From Bombella mellum (lineage in GTDB: Bacteria; Pseudomonadota; Alphaproteobacteria; Acetobacterales; Acetobacteraceae): a stretch of 64,000 nucleotides of DNA. Each line of letters starts with the position of its first letter. The stretch's first letter is position 1. The translations under genes were made by a program, and so were the position numbers. Shown here piece by piece: positions 16,579 to 25,176 of the stretch. The notes under the pieces were generated by a model. That model was given only the letters and a program-made list of their open reading frames with translations, had not been told where the DNA came from and did not search any database. The DNA lies in NCBI RefSeq assembly GCF_014048465.1, contig NZ_PDLY01000003.1:124001-188000 (forward strand). The letters run 5' to 3'.

Positions 16579-16872
16579 GAAGGCTGTTTCCTAAAGGCTA
16601 TGTCATGTTGAAAGATCATCACATGATGTCATTTATCCATGATTATTGAAAGGATTTTTGCTGAAACTGAGCGTTCATGACATGAAATTCGCTAACAGTC
16701 CTTTTATTTTGTAAGGCTATTTGTGGAAATATGTCATAATTGACCTTGATAATGGTTTTTGTGTCGGTCTATGGAAAGGCACAATCAATGCGTTTTTGTG
16801 CCTGCCATCATCAGGGTGGCCCTGCGTTCCGGAAGGCGCAGGTGATGGCAGAGTCTTGAGGATGTCCATGTT
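16579..16872. promoter_or_regulatory. Divergent flgF/flgG control region
   Basis: A 294-base gap without a gene. It holds a TAAGG motif (16711-16720), a GG-N10-GC pair (16778-16791) with sigma-54-like spacing, a small inverted repeat (16778-16784 with 16796-16802), and a larger hairpin just before flgG (16803-16850, outer arms TGCCATCA/TGATGGCA and inner arms CCTGCG/CGCAGG). Promoters for both operons must lie here; none is a convincing consensus match. Confidence 0.5.
16711..16720 (+). promoter_or_regulatory. TAAGG-centred motif between flgF and flgG
   Basis: GTAAGGCTAT followed by TTG, matching the motif found before flagellin and flgE. It lies ~155 bases before flgG and ~130 before flgF. 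Confidence 0.3.
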
Positions 16873-17661
16873 ATGCTGAGATCACTTGATGTTGCGTCCA
16901 CGGGTATGCAGGCTCAGTCCACCAATGTGGAAACCATATCCCACAACATCGCCAACATGACGACGACCGGTTACAAGCGGCGTCGTGCCGAGTTTCAGGA
17001 CCTGATCTATCAGGACCTCCGCCGGGTCGGGACGATGAGTTCCGACACGGGCTATCGTGTGCCTGCCGGGGCGCAGGTGGGGCTTGGTGTCCGCACGGCA
17101 GCCATCTACCGCATCAACGAGCAGGGGACCCTGTCCCAGACGGGCAATGCGCTGGACCTGGCCGTGGAGGGCCGGGGATATTTCCGTATCCTGCTGCCCA
17201 ATGGTGAATATGCCTATACCCGGGACGGGACATTCTCCCTGTCCCAGGATGGCACGATCGTCACGGCGGACGGCTACCCGTTGACACCGAACATTGCCAT
17301 CCCGAACAATGCCGAGAACATCACGATCGACCAGACGGGACAGGTACAGTACACCCTCTCCGGGCAGGCGAACTCCCAGGTCGCCGGGCAGATCCAGCTC
17401 ACGACCTTCCAGAACGAGAACGGTCTGGCCGCAATGGGGCAGAACCTGTTCACCGAGACGACGTCATCCGGCGATCCGGTCATCGGGAATCCGGAAACGA
17501 CGGGGTTTGGTACCATCCGTCAGGGATTCGTGGAGGAATCGGCCGTCAATGCGGTGACGGAGATTACTGACCTCATCACGGCACAGCGTGCTTACGAGAT
17601 GAACAGCAAGAGCATCACCGCATCCGACGAGATGCTCCAGACTCTGACGAACCTGCGCTGA
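16873..17661 (+). CDS. flgG: Distal rod protein FlgG
   Basis: A 262-residue distal rod subunit with the usual length and signatures: N-terminal LDVASTGMQAQSTNVETISHNIANMTTTGYKRRRAEFQDL, central GYFRI and YTRDGTFSLS, and C-terminal EESAVNAVTEITDLITAQRAYEMNSKSI. FlgG polymerises on the proximal rod and passes through the P and L rings, which fits the downstream flgA and flgH genes. It opens the forward operon flgG-flgA-flgH. Confidence 0.96.
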   Translation: MLRSLDVASTGMQAQSTNVETISHNIANMTTTGYKRRRAEFQDLIYQDLRRVGTMSSDTGYRVPAGAQVGLGVRTAAIYRINEQGTLSQTGNALDLAVEGRGYFRILLPNGEYAYTRDGTFSLSQDGTIVTADGYPLTPNIAIPNNAENITIDQTGQVQYTLSGQANSQVAGQIQLTTFQNENGLAAMGQNLFTETTSSGDPVIGNPETTGFGTIRQGFVEESAVNAVTEITDLITAQRAYEMNSKSITASDEMLQTLTNLR

Positions 17662-17675
17662 GGCTGGGGGACGGC

Positions 17676-18731
17676 ATGGTATCTCTCGGCAGATGTCAGC
17701 GGGGCGGGCGGAACCGTCTTCTGGCCTGGTCCCGGCTGGGGATGGTGCTGGCGGGCGGCCTGCTGGCCGGGCATGTCATGGCGGCAACCCTGCGGCCCTC
17801 CGGCGTGGTGCATGGGCCTTCCGTCTACCTGTCCGACGTGTTCGACGGGCTGGAACGGGGGCAGGATCGCCTGCTGGGGCCGGCCCCGGCCCCGGGCAAG
17901 ACCATCACCATCGGTGGAAGCCAGCTCATCGCACTGGCCGACCAGTATGGCGTGGACTGGGATGACCAGTCTTCATCCACCAGCCTGTCCCTGACCCGTG
18001 CGGGGCACGTGCTGGGGCGGGATGATTATGCGGCCCTTGTCCGCAGGGCGATCATGCAGGATGGCGGCGGTGGCAGTGTCGTGGTGGACATCACGGGGTT
18101 TACGCCCGTCGTGGCCGGAGAGAGCGAGGCTGATCCTGTCAGCCTCCAGAACCTGAATTGGGATCACAAGACCGGCCTGTTCACGGCGACCGTGCAGCCT
18201 GCCCACCCGGCGGGAGAAACCGGAGCGGACAGTTTCACGCTGCGGGGAAGCATCAGGCCGGTGCAGCCGGTGATGGTGTATGACCATGCCCTGCCGTCCG
18301 GTCACATCATACAGCCGGATGACATGCATATCGACCCGGCCTTTTCAGGCACCGTGCCGCCTCTGGCCCGCTCCCTGCCAGAGTCGGAGCGCATGATCGG
18401 TATGGCCCTTGTCCGTACGGTCGGGGCGGGGGAACCTGTGCAGGGGACGGACCTGCGGCGGGCGATCCTCGTTCACCGGGGAGACCCGGTCCTGCTCAGC
18501 TACAGCAGCACGGGCATCAGGCTCACCGCCACGGGCCGTGCGTTGGAAGATGGTGGCAGCGGCCAGTTTGTCCATGCCCTCAATCTGGGAAGCCGGATGG
18601 TCCTGATCGGCAAGGTGACGGGATCAGGCGAGGTGCGGGTGGATGCGTCCTCCACGGCCATTCCGACTGATTCAGAGGAGGTGAAGCGTCTGGGCGTGAG
18701 CAGCCTGCTGCTGGACGGGAGTCGCCCATGA
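17676..18731 (+). CDS. flgA: P-ring assembly chaperone FlgA
   Basis: A 351-residue periplasmic protein. An N-terminal basic/hydrophobic signal segment ends near AGHVMAATL (~residue 37). The C-terminal ~140 residues form the SAF/FlgA domain (RPVQPVMVYDHALPSGHIIQPDDM... IGMALVRTVGAGEPVQGTDL). FlgA binds the P-ring protein FlgI during ring assembly. It is 14 bases after flgG and overlaps the flgH start by four bases (ATGA). It is longer than enteric FlgA, as usual in alphaproteobacteria. Confidence 0.92.
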   Translation: MVSLGRCQRGGRNRLLAWSRLGMVLAGGLLAGHVMAATLRPSGVVHGPSVYLSDVFDGLERGQDRLLGPAPAPGKTITIGGSQLIALADQYGVDWDDQSSSTSLSLTRAGHVLGRDDYAALVRRAIMQDGGGGSVVVDITGFTPVVAGESEADPVSLQNLNWDHKTGLFTATVQPAHPAGETGADSFTLRGSIRPVQPVMVYDHALPSGHIIQPDDMHIDPAFSGTVPPLARSLPESERMIGMALVRTVGAGEPVQGTDLRRAILVHRGDPVLLSYSSTGIRLTATGRALEDGGSGQFVHALNLGSRMVLIGKVTGSGEVRVDASSTAIPTDSEEVKRLGVSSLLLDGSRP

Positions 18732-19474
18732 TCCAGTCATGCCGCAAAGGTCTTTCGATGATGGCCCTCGTGACATTCCTGACCGGGCTGACCGGCTGCA
18801 TGGGAGCAGGCATGATGAGCGAGCTGGGGCATCTTCCCCGCATGACACGGACGGCCGACCCCACACAGGCACCGGATTATCGGCCCGTGACCATGCCCAG
18901 CCCGCCTCTTCAGGCCCCTCCGACCGAGGCGGGAAGCCTCTGGCGGCCCGGGAGCCGGGCCTTCTTCAAGGACCAGCGGGCGGCACAGGCCGGTGATCTC
19001 CTGACGGTGAAGATACAGGTGGCCGATACGGCCAACGTGACCAACAACACGACGGCGTCCGGCAGCGGGGCTGAGGTGTTTGGCATCCCCAGCCTGTTCG
19101 GCTTCAAGGGCAATGCCTTGTCGCATCTGACCAGTGCCGATGCGCTCCAGACGAACAGTTCCAGTTCCAACAATGGGGCCGGGACGATCCGGCGCATTGA
19201 CACGGTCACGCTGACCCTGGCGGGCGTGATCACGCAGGTGCTGCCCAATGGCAATTTCGTGGTCGTGGCCCGGCAGGAAGTGCGGGTGAATGGTGAGCTG
19301 CGGCAGATCATGGTCAGTGGTGTCGTGCGGCCGCAGGACATCTCGGAAGACAACGTGGTGACGCATGACCGCATCGCCGAGGCTCGGATCTCCTATGGCG
19401 GGCGTGGTCAGCTCTCGCAGTACCAGCAGCCCCGTTATGGCCAGAAGGTGCTCGACAGTGTTCTTCCATTCTGA
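18728..19474 (+). CDS. flgH: L-ring lipoprotein FlgH
   Basis: A 248-residue outer-membrane L-ring protein. A short signal peptide ends in a lipobox (LTGC, Cys at ~24). The mature part has the FlgH signatures RAAQAGDLLTVKIQVADTA, a central FGIPSLFGFKG stretch, GAGTIRRIDTVTLTLAGVITQVLPNGNFVV and the C-terminal SYGGRGQLSQYQQPRYGQKVLD. It forms the outer bushing around the rod. It is translationally coupled to flgA by a four-base overlap. Confidence 0.95.
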   Translation: MIQSCRKGLSMMALVTFLTGLTGCMGAGMMSELGHLPRMTRTADPTQAPDYRPVTMPSPPLQAPPTEAGSLWRPGSRAFFKDQRAAQAGDLLTVKIQVADTANVTNNTTASGSGAEVFGIPSLFGFKGNALSHLTSADALQTNSSSSNNGAGTIRRIDTVTLTLAGVITQVLPNGNFVVVARQEVRVNGELRQIMVSGVVRPQDISEDNVVTHDRIAEARISYGGRGQLSQYQQPRYGQKVLDSVLPF

Positions 19475-19616
19475 TCCCTTTATGGAATGACATGAAGGTT
19501 TAAGAAGGTTAACAGTGCGTTCAACGGGATAGTTCCTGATATTATGTCTTAAATTGGCCTTGTTTCATCATCCGAATCATGGCCATGATCGTGGCGCACA
19601 GATGAAGGAATAGCGA

Positions 19617-20108
19617 ATGTCTGATTCAAAACAGCAGGACGGTTTCATCCCCAATGGCCTCGTCGTGGAAAATCTCTGCGGTACCCTGGACGGGACCCTG
19701 CGTATTGCCGGTGAGGTGGAGCATGTCGAACTCCAGGGGGGACAGCTCTGCATCACCGACACGGGCGTGATGAAGGATGGCCGGGTCGAGGCTGAATCCG
19801 TCATCATTGACGGTCACGTGTCCAGTGTGACCTTCACCACGCCCCGGCTTTCTGCCGGTGCCGGTGCCCGCATCTCGGACTGCGTGATCGAGATGGGCAA
19901 CCCGACAGGGTGTGCCATCCATGAAGATGCGTCCTTTGAGGGTGACGTGCGCATTTCCGTGTCCCGCAGGAGTGGTGCCGGTGCCGCCGGGGAGACGCCC
20001 CGGGCCAGCATCCCGGCTGGTGATGACGAGCCTGATCCGCACTGGCCGACCCAGACGCCGGACATCAGCGAGGCGAACCAGGATGCCGACATTCCGCTGG
20101 GGGGCTGA
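19617..20108 (+). CDS. Bactofilin-like (polymer-forming cytoskeletal) protein
   Basis: A 163-residue protein whose middle (~15-115) is a regular beta-repeat pattern as in bactofilins (DUF583): GLVVENLCGTLDGTLRIAGEVEHVELQGG, ITDTGVMKDGRVEAESVIIDGHVSSV, ISDCVIEMGNPTGCAIHEDASFEGDVRI. The C-terminal ~45 residues are acidic and disordered-looking. Bactofilins polymerise without nucleotide and act as scaffolds for envelope or appendage positioning. The stop codon overlaps the ATG of the following MotE-like gene by one base, so the two are coupled. This location inside a flagellar ring operon suggests a role in flagellar placement. The family call is by eye. Confidence 0.65.
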   Translation: MSDSKQQDGFIPNGLVVENLCGTLDGTLRIAGEVEHVELQGGQLCITDTGVMKDGRVEAESVIIDGHVSSVTFTTPRLSAGAGARISDCVIEMGNPTGCAIHEDASFEGDVRISVSRRSGAGAAGETPRASIPAGDDEPDPHWPTQTPDISEANQDADIPLGG

Positions 20109-20719
20109 TGTTCGGGTCATGCTTTCGTTGGCGTACGGGACGGTGGCCGATCATCATGGTCATGGCCCTGCTCGGTGCGCTCCCGGTCATGGTTCATGCC
20201 GCTTCCGCAACGGAAGTTGGTGTGAGTCCCGCCGAGGAGCAGGTGCAGGAGCAGCAGCGCATTCTTGGCTCGGCCCGTAAGGCACTGGAGATGCGCTTTC
20301 ATCTGCTGGACCAGTCCCGGGCCATGCTGTCCGACCATGTGGACAACCACAAGCTGGTTCCGCAGGATGCCGCCGCCCGGCTGGTGGGCATCTACGAGGC
20401 CATGCGCCCCCGTGAGGCGGCTGCGGTGTTCGACGTGATGGACCCGCATGTGCTGATCGCCATTGCGACCTCCATGAACATCCGCAAGCTCTCCGGCATC
20501 ATGGCGCACATGACGCCGGACCGGGTGAACATGGTGTCCCAGTATCTCGTGGGAGTACGGCATTTTCATCATGCCGTTCTCTCCGTTCCGGTCCTGCTGA
20601 ACGGGACGGGCGTGATTCTGTCGTCCGGGCAGGAGGGGACGTCCGATTCCGGCACGCTGCAACAGGTGCATTATGAGACCATGTCCCAGCATGGGCCTCT
20701 TCTGCCATCCCGGCAGTGA
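20108..20719 (+). CDS. MotE-like periplasmic protein, paralogue 1
   Basis: A 203-residue protein with an N-terminal signal or anchor (~16-32, PIIMVMALLGALPVMVHA), a short helical stretch (~38-75) and a MgtE-N/MotE-type domain (~83-145: LVGIYEAMRPREAAAVFDVMDPHVLIAIATSMNIRKLSGIMAHMTPDRVNMVSQYL). In Sinorhizobium MotE is a periplasmic chaperone of the motility protein MotC. It shares the paired motifs (IYE.M.PR.AAA.F, M.PDR.N..SQYL.G.R) with a second copy at 58249-59064 but has a much shorter coiled-coil part and a unique ~50-residue tail. It is coupled to the bactofilin-like gene upstream. Confidence 0.68.
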   Translation: MFGSCFRWRTGRWPIIMVMALLGALPVMVHAASATEVGVSPAEEQVQEQQRILGSARKALEMRFHLLDQSRAMLSDHVDNHKLVPQDAAARLVGIYEAMRPREAAAVFDVMDPHVLIAIATSMNIRKLSGIMAHMTPDRVNMVSQYLVGVRHFHHAVLSVPVLLNGTGVILSSGQEGTSDSGTLQQVHYETMSQHGPLLPSRQ

Positions 20720-20729
20720 GAGACCGGTC

Positions 20730-21113
20730 ATGAGAGAGAAACGAACGATGAGGCGGTATCATTCCGGCAGGGGGATGTGGAGGCACATGCTGGTCATGCT
20801 GCCCCTGTGTGCGGGGCTGTCAGCCTGTGCCCCCGATTACATGGTCAGCAGGCTGACCGGGAGGGAGTGTCAGGCAGGGTATCTGGAGGAAGGCGAGGAC
20901 TGGTGCAACCCGCCGGAACGTACGCCACCGCCCCAGCCTTACTGCACGCAGAGCTGGAACGGCGTGGACTGCTGGGCACGACCGGAGCTGACGCCCAACA
21001 TGGCGCATGAAGTCTATGAAGGGCCACGGGGCCTGACCACCCAGCAGAATGCCAACCGTCTCATGATGCCGGAAGGCAGGGTTCCGCCCTCCGGTTCCTA
21101 TTATGCACGGTGA
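20730..21113 (+). CDS. Small cysteine-rich lipoprotein of unknown function
   Basis: A 127-residue predicted lipoprotein: basic N-terminus (MREKRTMRRYHSGRG), hydrophobic core and lipobox LSAC (Cys at ~35). The mature part carries four more cysteines (GREC, DWC, PYC, VDC) that could form two disulfides in the periplasm, and a Pro-rich stretch. I do not recognise the family. It follows the MotE-like gene by 10 bases, so it is likely cotranscribed with the flgGAH/bactofilin unit. An ATG at 20748 is an alternative start. Confidence 0.7.
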   Translation: MREKRTMRRYHSGRGMWRHMLVMLPLCAGLSACAPDYMVSRLTGRECQAGYLEEGEDWCNPPERTPPPQPYCTQSWNGVDCWARPELTPNMAHEVYEGPRGLTTQQNANRLMMPEGRVPPSGSYYAR

Positions 21114-21290
21114 AGTCTTAACATAAGGAGAGTGTTCATGATTATCCTTATGAATGACTTTACATGCCATCTTACTCAAGGTTAGTTGAGGCAGTCCGTC
21201 GTCCTCTTTCCAGCAGGGCAGATCATGGTGAACATCCGGAAGTGGCACGGGCCGTCTCCGGGGTGAAAGCAGCAGGTAGATACCCTTCAT

Positions 21291-22928
21291 ATGCAGTTCG
21301 ATAAGCTCCGTTTGCCGAAGATTATGGAAGGGCTGAAGAGTCTGGGCCGCATGAGGCTCATTGCCCTGGGGCTTGTCGGTGCGCTCCTGTTTCTTTCATT
21401 GGGTGTGATCGCCTTTCACAACCGGTCGGCCCCCATGTCCCTGCTCTATGGCGACCTGGAACTCAATGAAGCGGCCGAGATGGTCGATGACCTGACAAAG
21501 GCGCACATTCCCACGACGACCGGGCCGGACGGGCGCAGCCTGTATGTTCCGGCCAATGACGTGGCGCAGGCACGCCTCCTTCTGGCCAAGGCCGGCCTGC
21601 CCGGTGGGGGAGCCGTGGGGTATGAGCTGTTCGACAGGAGCGGCACGCTCACCAGCACCCAGTTCGAGCAGGGGATTGATGAGACCCGTGCGCTGGAAGG
21701 GGAGCTGGAGCGGTCCATCCGTCTGATTCATGGCGTGCGCAACGTGCGGGTGCATCTTGTCCTGCCCCACCGTGACCTGTTCTCCACGGAGACGAACCCG
21801 TCCCAGGCCAGCGTGATACTGGATGTCGGCCGGTCCGGTGCCGTGTCCGAGGACGCCATTGCGGCCATCCAGAATCTGGTGTCGGCGGCCGTGCCGGGGC
21901 TGCGGACGCATGGCATTTCCATCGTGGATACACGGGGCGACGTTCTGGCCCGTCCGGGTGATCCTGACAGCCTTGCCGGAGAAGAATCGTCGCTGGAAAA
22001 GCAGCGTCACTCCGAGGAGCAGCGTCTGGCCCAGGCCGTGGAAGACATCCTGACACCCACGCTTGGCATGGGGCATGTACGTGCCCGGGCCGCCGTGACG
22101 ATGAACACGGACATCATCCATGAAACGGATGAATCCTACGACCCCAACCAGCAGGTCCTGCGGTCCCAGAGCACGAGTTCCGACAAGAGTGCCAATACCG
22201 AGGCCAACCAGAACACCAGCGTGGGCAACAACCTGCCGAACGCCAATGCCGGGAACAACCGCACCGGCTCCAGCGAGGAGCGGACGGACGAGACGAACAA
22301 TTACGAGATCGGCAAGCGGACCCGTGTCATCAACCAGACACGCCCCCGGGTGTCCCGCATCAGCCTGGCCGTCATGGTGGATGGCACCGTCACGGCGGAC
22401 AAGAATGGCAAGCCTTCGTGGAAACCTCTGGATGAGGCGGAGGTCAGACGTCTGACCCAGCTCGTCCAGACGGCCATCGGCTATGACAGGAGTCGGGGGG
22501 ATGAGGTCAACGTGGTGTCCATGCCTTTCCGTGTGGATGGCGGTGCCGACCTGCCGCATGAGGACACGCCGTTCTTCACCCGTGACATGATCATCTATCT
22601 GGCCGAGTGGATCGTGCCCATACTTCTCGTTCTGGGGGCGGCCGCCATGCTGCTGGGACCGATCCTGCGGCGTGCCCGCAAGGGAGCGGAGGATGAGACC
22701 GCCGCCGGGGCCGAAGGGGCTGGCTTGGGTGGTGCCGGGGCAGCCGGTGAGGCTGCCGCCGGTGAGGGTGGCCGGAGTGACCGGATCAGCGTGGACGGTG
22801 TTGAAGGCGAGATGCGCCGCGAGGCTCTGGCCCGTGTCATGCAGCGTGTCGAGGAAAATCCTGACGATGCGGTCGCCGTTGTCCGCAACTGGCTGGCAGA
22901 GCCTGAGCCTCCCAAGACAGAAAGCTGA
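21291..22928 (+). CDS. fliF: MS-ring protein FliF
   Basis: A 545-residue MS-ring protein. The first membrane segment is at ~25-45 (LIALGLVGALLFLSLGVIAF), followed by the YscJ/FliF ring-building domains (MSLLYGDLELNEAAEMVDDL; GYELFDRSGTLTSTQFEQGID; RALEGELERSIRLIHGVRNVRVHLVLP). An Asn/Thr/Ser-rich loop (~285-345) and a second membrane segment at ~430-455 precede the cytoplasmic FliG-binding C-terminus. It opens the run fliF-fliG-fliH-fliN-fliO-fliP. The ribosome-binding site for the first ATG is weak; an internal ATG at 21324 would lose only 11 residues. Confidence 0.95.
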   Translation: MQFDKLRLPKIMEGLKSLGRMRLIALGLVGALLFLSLGVIAFHNRSAPMSLLYGDLELNEAAEMVDDLTKAHIPTTTGPDGRSLYVPANDVAQARLLLAKAGLPGGGAVGYELFDRSGTLTSTQFEQGIDETRALEGELERSIRLIHGVRNVRVHLVLPHRDLFSTETNPSQASVILDVGRSGAVSEDAIAAIQNLVSAAVPGLRTHGISIVDTRGDVLARPGDPDSLAGEESSLEKQRHSEEQRLAQAVEDILTPTLGMGHVRARAAVTMNTDIIHETDESYDPNQQVLRSQSTSSDKSANTEANQNTSVGNNLPNANAGNNRTGSSEERTDETNNYEIGKRTRVINQTRPRVSRISLAVMVDGTVTADKNGKPSWKPLDEAEVRRLTQLVQTAIGYDRSRGDEVNVVSMPFRVDGGADLPHEDTPFFTRDMIIYLAEWIVPILLVLGAAAMLLGPILRRARKGAEDETAAGAEGAGLGGAGAAGEAAAGEGGRSDRISVDGVEGEMRREALARVMQRVEENPDDAVAVVRNWLAEPEPPKTES

Positions 22929-22940
22929 GGAGACGCAATC

Positions 22941-24026
22941 ATGGCAGAACAGGGTATTTCTGGCGGGGCGGGAAATGAGGCCCTGCCGCCTGACGCAACC
23001 CCGCCCAGCCTGACGGCAGGAATGGGAGGCAGCCGGAAGGCGGCCATCCTGATGCTGGCGATCGGGCAGGAAAAGTCCGCCCGCATCTTCCGGTCCCTCC
23101 AGGAGGATGAGGTCCGGGACATCTCGAAGGCCATGGCCTCGCTGGGGCTGGTCAAGGCGTCCCTGGTGGAGGCGGTCTGCAATGAGTTCTCGCAGAAATT
23201 CGCCAGCTCGGACGGTTTCGTCGGCAGTTACGAGACGACGGAAGATTACCTGAAGCGTGCCCTTCCCGCCGAGATGGTCGAGAAGATCATGGAGGACATC
23301 AGGGGACCTTCAGGCCGAAGCGTCTGGGCCAAGATGGGCAACATGCCGGAGACCGCTCTGGCCAACTATCTGCGCAACGAGCAGCCACAGACGGTCGCCG
23401 TCATTCTCAGCTACATTTCACCGGCGCATGTGGCCCGTGTCCTGTCGCTGTTCCCGGAGGAATTTGCCACGGATGTCATCATGCGCATCCTGCACATGAG
23501 TCCGGTCAGCAAGGACGTGCTGGAGAGCCTGGAGATGACCCTCCGCAAGGAACTCATCACTGCCTTTGGCCGCTCCACCAAGCGGGACAGCTATGCCTTC
23601 GTGGCGGAGGTGTACAACAACTTTGACCGCAAGACGGAAGCCAGCCTGACGGAACAGCTCGGCCGCCGCAGTGAGGAGGACATGGAGAAGGTGAACAAGC
23701 TGAAGTTCACCTTCGACGACATCAAGCGTCTGACGCCGGATGACATGATGCGTGTCATGGCGGCCATCAACCGTGACGGTGAGGCCAAGAGCCGTCTTCC
23801 GCTGGCCCTCAAGGGAGCCAACGAGAGCATCCGCCAGCTCTTTTTCGGGTGTGTGTCCAAGCGTGCGGCGGGTCTCATGGAGGACGAGATCAGGGGGCTG
23901 GGTGCCGTGCGTCTGCGTGATGCCGAGGCGGCCCAGATGGAGCTGATCACGCTCATCAAGAACATGGCCAATGATGGTGAGATCGACATTTCGCCATCTT
24001 CGTCTGATGACGAGATCATCGAATGA
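22941..24026 (+). CDS. fliG: Motor switch protein FliG
   Basis: A 361-residue C-ring protein. It has the FliF-binding N-domain (GGSRKAAILMLAIGQEKSARIFRSL), the middle domain with an EHPQ-like motif (NEQPQTVAVILSYI) and the C-terminal torque domain (TFDDIKRLTPDDMMRVMAAINRDG, then VSKRAAGLMEDEIRGLGAVRLRDAEAAQ). The charged torque helix that meets MotA is present. The stop overlaps the next start by four bases. Confidence 0.96.
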   Translation: MAEQGISGGAGNEALPPDATPPSLTAGMGGSRKAAILMLAIGQEKSARIFRSLQEDEVRDISKAMASLGLVKASLVEAVCNEFSQKFASSDGFVGSYETTEDYLKRALPAEMVEKIMEDIRGPSGRSVWAKMGNMPETALANYLRNEQPQTVAVILSYISPAHVARVLSLFPEEFATDVIMRILHMSPVSKDVLESLEMTLRKELITAFGRSTKRDSYAFVAEVYNNFDRKTEASLTEQLGRRSEEDMEKVNKLKFTFDDIKRLTPDDMMRVMAAINRDGEAKSRLPLALKGANESIRQLFFGCVSKRAAGLMEDEIRGLGAVRLRDAEAAQMELITLIKNMANDGEIDISPSSSDDEIIE

Positions 24027-24787
24027 GACCGGGGGGGGATGACGTGCAGCATCCTGCGGACCCGGCCATGTCGTCCTCTCTGGCCGGGAGCAGAGCCTTC
24101 AGCGAGAGCCTCGAGGATTTCTCCCGTCATGATCCGGTCGTGGCCGAGACGGAAGAGATGGAGGACGGGGAGGACATGCCCGAACCGGACCCCGTCATCT
24201 CGCTCCACCCTGACGAGCTGGAACGGCTGAAGAGCGAGGCTTACCAGCAGGGGCACGAGGCGGGAGGTCAGGAGGCGGAGCGGCGGCTCTCCGGCCAGAT
24301 GGCCGACTCTGTCAGGCAGGTCCTCGCCTTCATGAAGGAAGAGGAGACCCGCCGTCACGGGCTGGTGACAGGGATGGCCGACATGTTCGTCCAGAGCCTC
24401 TGCCAGACGGTGGAGGAGCTGGTGTCCGGTGACCTGTCCCGCACGAAACTGGCCGCCGATCTGGTTGAGGAAGCTGCCGCACTGGTCCGGCGTTGCGAGG
24501 GACCGGTCCGTGTCAGCTGCGCCGCAGATGATGCGGATGGCCTGAAGGAGGCTCTGGATGGCCTGAAGGACGTGTCCCTGCATGTGGACGAGGACCGGCA
24601 GGCCGGAACCCTCGTGGCCTCGGTGGGTGAGACATGCCTCACGCTGGACCGGCACGGCTGGGCGGAGACGGTCCGCCAGCGGGTCGCCGAGGCCATGCAG
24701 GCCCTGACATGCCCGCCAGCCCCGGCGGGCCAGCCCGAGGCCGGGCATTCCCCGGATGAACAGACAGCACAGCACGAAGGAGACTGA
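24023..24787 (+). CDS. fliH: Flagellar export regulator FliH-like
   Basis: A 254-residue acidic protein overlapping fliG by four bases and directly preceding fliN. Features are an N-terminal disordered acidic part, a Glu/Gln/Gly-rich helix with a Gly-x3-Gly-like repeat (AYQQGHEAGGQEAERRLSGQM) and a C-terminal domain with VRVSCAADDADGLKEALDG...VDEDRQAGTLVASVG, the pattern of FliH/YscL proteins. FliH holds and inhibits the FliI ATPase and docks it to FliN. Identification rests on gene order and overall architecture, as the family is divergent. Confidence 0.8.
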   Translation: MRPGGDDVQHPADPAMSSSLAGSRAFSESLEDFSRHDPVVAETEEMEDGEDMPEPDPVISLHPDELERLKSEAYQQGHEAGGQEAERRLSGQMADSVRQVLAFMKEEETRRHGLVTGMADMFVQSLCQTVEELVSGDLSRTKLAADLVEEAAALVRRCEGPVRVSCAADDADGLKEALDGLKDVSLHVDEDRQAGTLVASVGETCLTLDRHGWAETVRQRVAEAMQALTCPPAPAGQPEAGHSPDEQTAQHEGD

Positions 24788-24789
24788 AG

Positions 24790-25176
24790 ATGGCCGAAGA
24801 GACCAATGCCCCGGAAGAGGCCAAGGACATGCCGGAGGTGAGCACGCCGAAAGTGGACCTGGCCGATTTCACTTCGGAAGGAACGGGCGGGACTGAACCT
24901 CAGGGAGATGGCAGGAAGGAGAAGGAACGGGAGCGGGAAGCCATTCTGGACGTTCCGGTCAAGATCACGGCTGTGGTAGGGGACGTGAAAATGCCCGTGC
25001 GTGACCTTGTCCGCCTTGGCCGTGGTGCCGTCGTGCCCCTGAACCGCAAGCTGGGTGCCTCCATCGACATCTATGCCAATGAGCGGCTCATCGCCCGTGG
25101 CGAAATCACCATCATTGAGGATGACAACATCGCCGTGACGATGACGGAGATCATGTCCTCTTCCGCCAGCACATGA
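24790..25176 (+). CDS. fliN: Motor switch protein FliN
   Basis: A 128-residue protein with an acidic, disordered first half and a C-terminal SPOA domain (DVPVKITAVVGDVKMPVRDLVRLGRGAVVPLNRKLGASIDIYANERLIARGEITIIEDDNIAVTMTEI). FliN forms the base of the C-ring and the docking site for FliH-FliI. It is two bases after fliH and overlaps fliO by four bases. Confidence 0.95.
   Translation: MAEETNAPEEAKDMPEVSTPKVDLADFTSEGTGGTEPQGDGRKEKEREREAILDVPVKITAVVGDVKMPVRDLVRLGRGAVVPLNRKLGASIDIYANERLIARGEITIIEDDNIAVTMTEIMSSSAST

Noticed and set aside
16778-16791. GG-N10-GC as a sigma-54 promoter of flgG
   Set aside because: The spacing fits, but the flanks do not match TTGGCAC/TTGCW well, and it coincides with an inverted repeat. 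Kept only as a possibility.
21396-22559. A 387-codon reverse frame across fliF
   Set aside because: Shadow of fliF in a GC-rich genome; no ribosome-binding site and no recognisable domain.
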